From positions 2,768,001 through 2,832,000 of the forward strand of contig NZ_CP047135.1 in the NCBI RefSeq assembly GCF_009832905.1: 64,000 nucleotides of DNA. The letters are read 5' to 3'. Of this stretch, positions 61,656 through 64,000 are shown in pieces. Within the stretch, counting starts at the first letter, position 1. Each line of letters begins with the position of its first letter. Made by a program: the position numbers and the translations under genes. Under the pieces are notes generated by a model. The model had not been told where the DNA came from. It ran no database searches and saw nothing but the letters and a program-made list of their open reading frames with translations. This DNA is from Stenotrophomonas sp. 364. GTDB taxonomy: Bacteria > Pseudomonadota > Gammaproteobacteria > Xanthomonadales > Xanthomonadaceae.

Positions 61656-61849
61656 GGAGGCGCTGGCATGGGTGGGATTGCGGGGCCCTCCAGCGCATGG
61701 ATGCGCTGGCGGAGCTTACATGGGTGAGGTCGCATTGCATGCGAGGCACTGCCTCGCATGCGCCCGAACGCACAGCCGCCAGCGGCTGGGCCGGGCGCGG
61801 AGCGGGACTTGCAGCGTGCCCCGCGAGCCCACCCATGCCAGCGCCCTCC
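61656..61849. repeat. structured inverted repeat element B with three internal hairpins
   Basis: Arms of about 31 bp (61656-61686 and 61818-61849) pair with few mismatches (GCGCTGGCATGGGTGGG core). Inside are three perfect hairpins: CCAGCGCAT-gg-ATGCGCTGG (61690-61709), GCATGCGAGGC-act-GCCTCGCATGC (61737-61761) and CAGCCG-ccag-CGGCTG (61773-61788). The whole can fold into a four-way-junction-like structure. It could be a structured RNA, a miniature inverted-repeat element or a repeat of the Stenotrophomonas type. No open frame inside is convincing. Confidence 0.6.
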
Positions 61850-61943
61850 CAGATGCCGGCGCACCGAATTTGATCTGGCCCTGGCTTCAGCGGTTGCTTT
61901 TGCCTTTTGCCTTTTGCCTCGAAAAAACAAACCAAACCCCACA

Positions 61944-61976
61944 ACGAAAAAAGCGACCCCGTTTCCGGAATCGCTT
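61944..61976 (-). terminator. terminator of the distal tRNA-fMet gene
   Basis: On the minus strand AAGCGATTCCG-GAAA-CGGGGTCGCTT forms an 11-bp stem with two G-U pairs and a GNRA loop, followed by TTTTCGTT. It starts 35 bp after the tRNA 3' end. Confidence 0.9.
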
Positions 61977-62010
61977 CTTCGTCTACTGCATCTGCACTGC
62001 AGATTTTCTG

Positions 62011-62087
62011 TGGTAGCGGGGGCAGGATTTGAACCTGCGACCTTCGGGTTATGAGCCCGACGAGCTGCCAGACTGCTCCACCCCGCA
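62011..62087 (-). tRNA. initiator tRNA-fMet, anticodon CAT (copy 2)
   Basis: A 77-nt cloverleaf on the minus strand starting TGCGGGGTGGAGCAGTC with encoded CCA. The anticodon CAT lies in GGGCTCATAACCC, so the anticodon stem has three G-C pairs. The first base pair 1-72 is a T-T mismatch. Both are marks of initiator tRNA. The sequence is identical to the copy at 62366. Confidence 0.96.
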
Positions 62088-62166
62088 GCAGAAGCGGAAT
62101 TGTAAGGGAGTTTTCATTCCCGTGCAACCCCTTGGTGAAACATATCGTCCGGCGCCCAGGAAAGGC

Positions 62167-62228
62167 AGCCGACCAACGGTCGGCTCTACCCGCAACGTGC
62201 GAAGCAGCCGACTGGCAGTCGGCTCTAC
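62167..62228 (-). repeat. two SMAG-type palindromes between the tRNA-fMet genes
   Basis: Units at 62167-62189 (identical to those at 40839 and 40882) and 62206-62228 (AGCCGACTGGCAGTCGGCT variant), both with GTAG on the minus strand. Confidence 0.85.
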
Positions 62229-62275
62229 CGAAACGTCCGAAACGTCCGGAGCAGCCGGAGCAGCCGGAGCAGCCG
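62229..62275. repeat. 9-bp tandem repeats
   Basis: Two units of CGAAACGTC are followed by three units of CGGAGCAGC, directly next to the SMAG pair. Such short tandem repeats often vary in copy number between strains. No function is seen. Confidence 0.7.
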
Positions 62276-62296
62276 GCCAACGCCTTGGGCATACAA

Positions 62297-62328
62297 CGAA
62301 AAAAGCGACCCCGTTTCCGGGGTCGCTT
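62297..62328 (-). terminator. terminator of the proximal tRNA-fMet gene
   Basis: On the minus strand AAGCGACCCCG-GAAA-CGGGGTCGCTT forms a perfect 11-bp stem followed by TTTTCGTTG. It is almost identical to the terminator at 61944, so tRNA and terminator were duplicated together. Confidence 0.93.
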
Positions 62329-62365
62329 GATTCGTCCACTGTCTCCGGCTTGCACCGGAGCTATA

Positions 62366-62442
62366 TGGTAGCGGGGGCAGGATTTGAACCTGCGACCTTC
62401 GGGTTATGAGCCCGACGAGCTGCCAGACTGCTCCACCCCGCA
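62366..62442 (-). tRNA. initiator tRNA-fMet, anticodon CAT (copy 1)
   Basis: Same 77-nt sequence as the copy at 62011, with encoded CCA, three G-C pairs in the anticodon stem and a 1-72 mismatch. It lies 126 bp after nuoN. In E. coli the metY initiator tRNA gene also stands before rimP-nusA-infB. Confidence 0.96.
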
Positions 62443-62568
62443 TCAAAAGCGGATGATGCCGGGGTACCAACCAACGGTGGGTACCTTGCAACGATCTTCT
62501 GGCGAAACCGCTGCAGCAACAACTCAGGAAACGAATATTACACGATTTGCGCAGTTTTGTATCGTTTT

Positions 62569-64000
62569 TTACGCAAGATGTGAAAATGCCTGCTGGCACC
62601 AGACCATGATCGGGTTCCACGACAGGCCCAGAGCCAGCAGCGCCAAGGCATTCACGCCCAGCACCACGCCCAGCACGCGGTCGTTGTTGGCCGGCAGCGG
62701 CTCGCCCACCGGCTCATCGAAGTACATCACCTTGATCACGCGCAGGTAGTAGAAGCAGCCGACCACCGCGCACAACACGCCGAGGATCGCCAACCACAGC
62801 ATGCCGCCGTTGATCGCCGCGCCCAGCACGGCCAGCTTGGTCCAGAAGCCCAGGAACGGCGGGATACCGGCCATCGACGCCATGATGCACAGCACCAGGC
62901 CGGCCATCCACGGGTTGCGGGCGTTCAGACCCTTGAAGTCGTCGATGTTCTCGGCTTCAAAGCCGCTGCGCGACAGCGCAATGATCGCGCCGAAGCCGGC
63001 GGTCGACATGATCGCGTAGCTCAGCGCGTAGAACAGCGCCGCCGCGTAACCCTGCTCGCCACCGCCGGCAATGCCCAGCAGCAGGAAGCCGATGTGCGAC
63101 ACGGTCGAGTAGGCCAGCATGCGCTTCAGGTTGGTCTGCGCGATCGCCATCAGGTTACCGATCACCAGCGACAAGGCCGCCAGACCGCCAATCAGGTACT
63201 TCCACTCGTCCGACAGCGGGCCCACGCCCACTTCCAGCAGGCGGTAAGCCATGCCGAACGCGGCCAGCTTCGGTGCCGAGCTGATGAACAGCGCGATCGG
63301 CGCCGGTGCACCTTGATACACGTCGGGCAGCCACATGTGGAATGGTGCCGCGCCCAGCTTGAAGGCCACACCGGCAATCATGAACACCGCGCCGGTCAGC
63401 AGCAGCACGCGCTCTTCCGAATGCGGAATGGCGGCGTGGATGGCGTCCAGGTGCAGCGAACCGGTCGCCCCGTAGATCAGCGACATGCCGTACAGCAGCA
63501 GGCCCGAGGCCAGCGAACCCAGCACGATGTACTTCATCGCGGCTTCGGAGGCCAAGCCGTTCTCACGGTTGCTGGCCACCAGCGCGTACGAACACAGGGC
63601 CAGCAGCTCCAGGCCCAGGTACACCATCAACAGGCTGCCGGCCGACACCAGGATCATCATGCCGGCGGTGCCGAACAGGATCAGCACCGGGATCTCGCCC
63701 TGGTACAGCTTGCGCTCGCGCAGGTAGCTCCAGCCGTAGATCAGGGTCAGGCCACTGCACAGCACGATCACGGTCTTCATCACGTCCGCCGCGGTATCGC
63801 GGACGAACATGCCGTGGAAGACCTCGCCCTGCCCGCCCACTCCGGCGGCGAGCATGAAGAGCACCGCGGCCAGCGCGGCGACCGACAGCAGGTGGGTCCA
63901 GATCTTGTTCTTCTCACTGATGAACAGATCCAGGATCAACAGGGCGAACGCACTACCAATCAGCACCAGCTCGGGAGCGAGCGGCGGCAGGTCGGCGGCG
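62569..64000 (-). CDS. nuoN: NADH-quinone oxidoreductase subunit N, 5' end outside window
   Basis: At least 477 residues in frame to the right edge, ending AADLPPLAPELVLIG at its visible N-terminus; the true start is beyond 64000 (a GTG at 63966 is internal). About 13-14 hydrophobic helices and the conserved proton-channel segments of the Nuo antiporter-like subunits are present, such as KLGAAPFHMWLPDVYQGAP and NLKRMLAYSTVSHIGFLLLG. It is a membrane subunit of complex I and the last gene of the nuo operon. Confidence 0.97.
   Translation of the reverse strand, partial: AADLPPLAPELVLIGSAFALLILDLFISEKNKIWTHLLSVAALAAVLFMLAAGVGGQGEVFHGMFVRDTAADVMKTVIVLCSGLTLIYGWSYLRERKLYQGEIPVLILFGTAGMMILVSAGSLLMVYLGLELLALCSYALVASNRENGLASEAAMKYIVLGSLASGLLLYGMSLIYGATGSLHLDAIHAAIPHSEERVLLLTGAVFMIAGVAFKLGAAPFHMWLPDVYQGAPAPIALFISSAPKLAAFGMAYRLLEVGVGPLSDEWKYLIGGLAALSLVIGNLMAIAQTNLKRMLAYSTVSHIGFLLLGIAGGGEQGYAAALFYALSYAIMSTAGFGAIIALSRSGFEAENIDDFKGLNARNPWMAGLVLCIMASMAGIPPFLGFWTKLAVLGAAINGGMLWLAILGVLCAVVGCFYYLRVIKVMYFDEPVGEPLPANNDRVLGVVLGVNALALLALGLSWNPIMVWCQQAFSHLA

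Noticed and set aside
62229..62275. CRISPR-like repeats
   Set aside because: Units are only 9 bp, directly adjacent and without spacers; no cas genes are present.

Overview
This window comes from a Stenotrophomonas-type gammaproteobacterium (Xanthomonadaceae, most likely the S. maltophilia complex). Three things point there: high G+C, the Xanthomonadaceae gene order thrS-infC-rpmI-rplT-pheS-pheT-ihfA-merR-tRNA-Pro and nuoN-tRNA-fMet-rimP-nusA-infB-rbfA-truB-rpsO-pnp, and intergenic palindromes that begin with GTAG on one strand, as in the SMAG repeats described for S. maltophilia.

Positions 1 to about 33.4 kb (perhaps to 35.4 kb) hold most of a lambda-like siphovirus prophage; its left end lies outside the window. 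The leftward (minus-strand) late region reads, in transcription order: primase-helicase, a repeat-rich intergenic region, small and large terminase, a Mor-like regulator, gpW-like protein, portal, a fused head protease/major capsid protein, decoration protein, a lysis cassette (two small membrane proteins, endolysin, Rz, Rz1, a 29-residue membrane peptide), head-tail joining proteins, tail tube, a gpZ-like minor tail protein, tape measure, and large tail proteins. The switch lies at 24.7-26.0 kb: a Cro-like gene (minus) faces a CI-like S24 repressor (plus). Four copies of the palindrome AAGYRYRCTT lie in two clusters, like lambda OR and OL. The rightward region carries a string of small translationally coupled genes, a large cytosine-C5 DNA methyltransferase, excisionase and a tyrosine integrase. 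Two small genes of this arm look frameshifted.

Between the integrase and tRNA-Pro(GGG) lies a minus-strand two-gene operon: an unknown 203-residue protein followed by an XRE-HTH/ImmA-type zinc peptidase. It has its own promoter, a dyad and a terminator, and resembles toxin-antitoxin or phage-defence pairs. The prophage probably uses tRNA-Pro as its attachment site, but the second att copy is not in the window.

From 35.4 to 43.4 kb lies a core minus-strand block for translation and nucleoid functions (merR-like, ihfA, pheT, pheS, rplT, rpmI, infC with an ATC start, thrS). From 43.7 to 51.7 kb are accessory chromosomal genes: a Fur-box-preceded iron-linked operon ending in a PepSY membrane protein, a serine hydrolase, a CadC-like winged-helix/TPR regulator, a VOC-family protein, a secreted GH18 chitinase and a TPR-like protein. 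From 51.8 to 61 kb is the nusA-infB type operon (minus strand). From 61 to 62.5 kb are structured non-coding repeats, SMAG palindromes and two initiator tRNA genes with strong terminators. The window ends inside nuoN.

All calls come from reading the sequence and from remembered family features; no database search was run.
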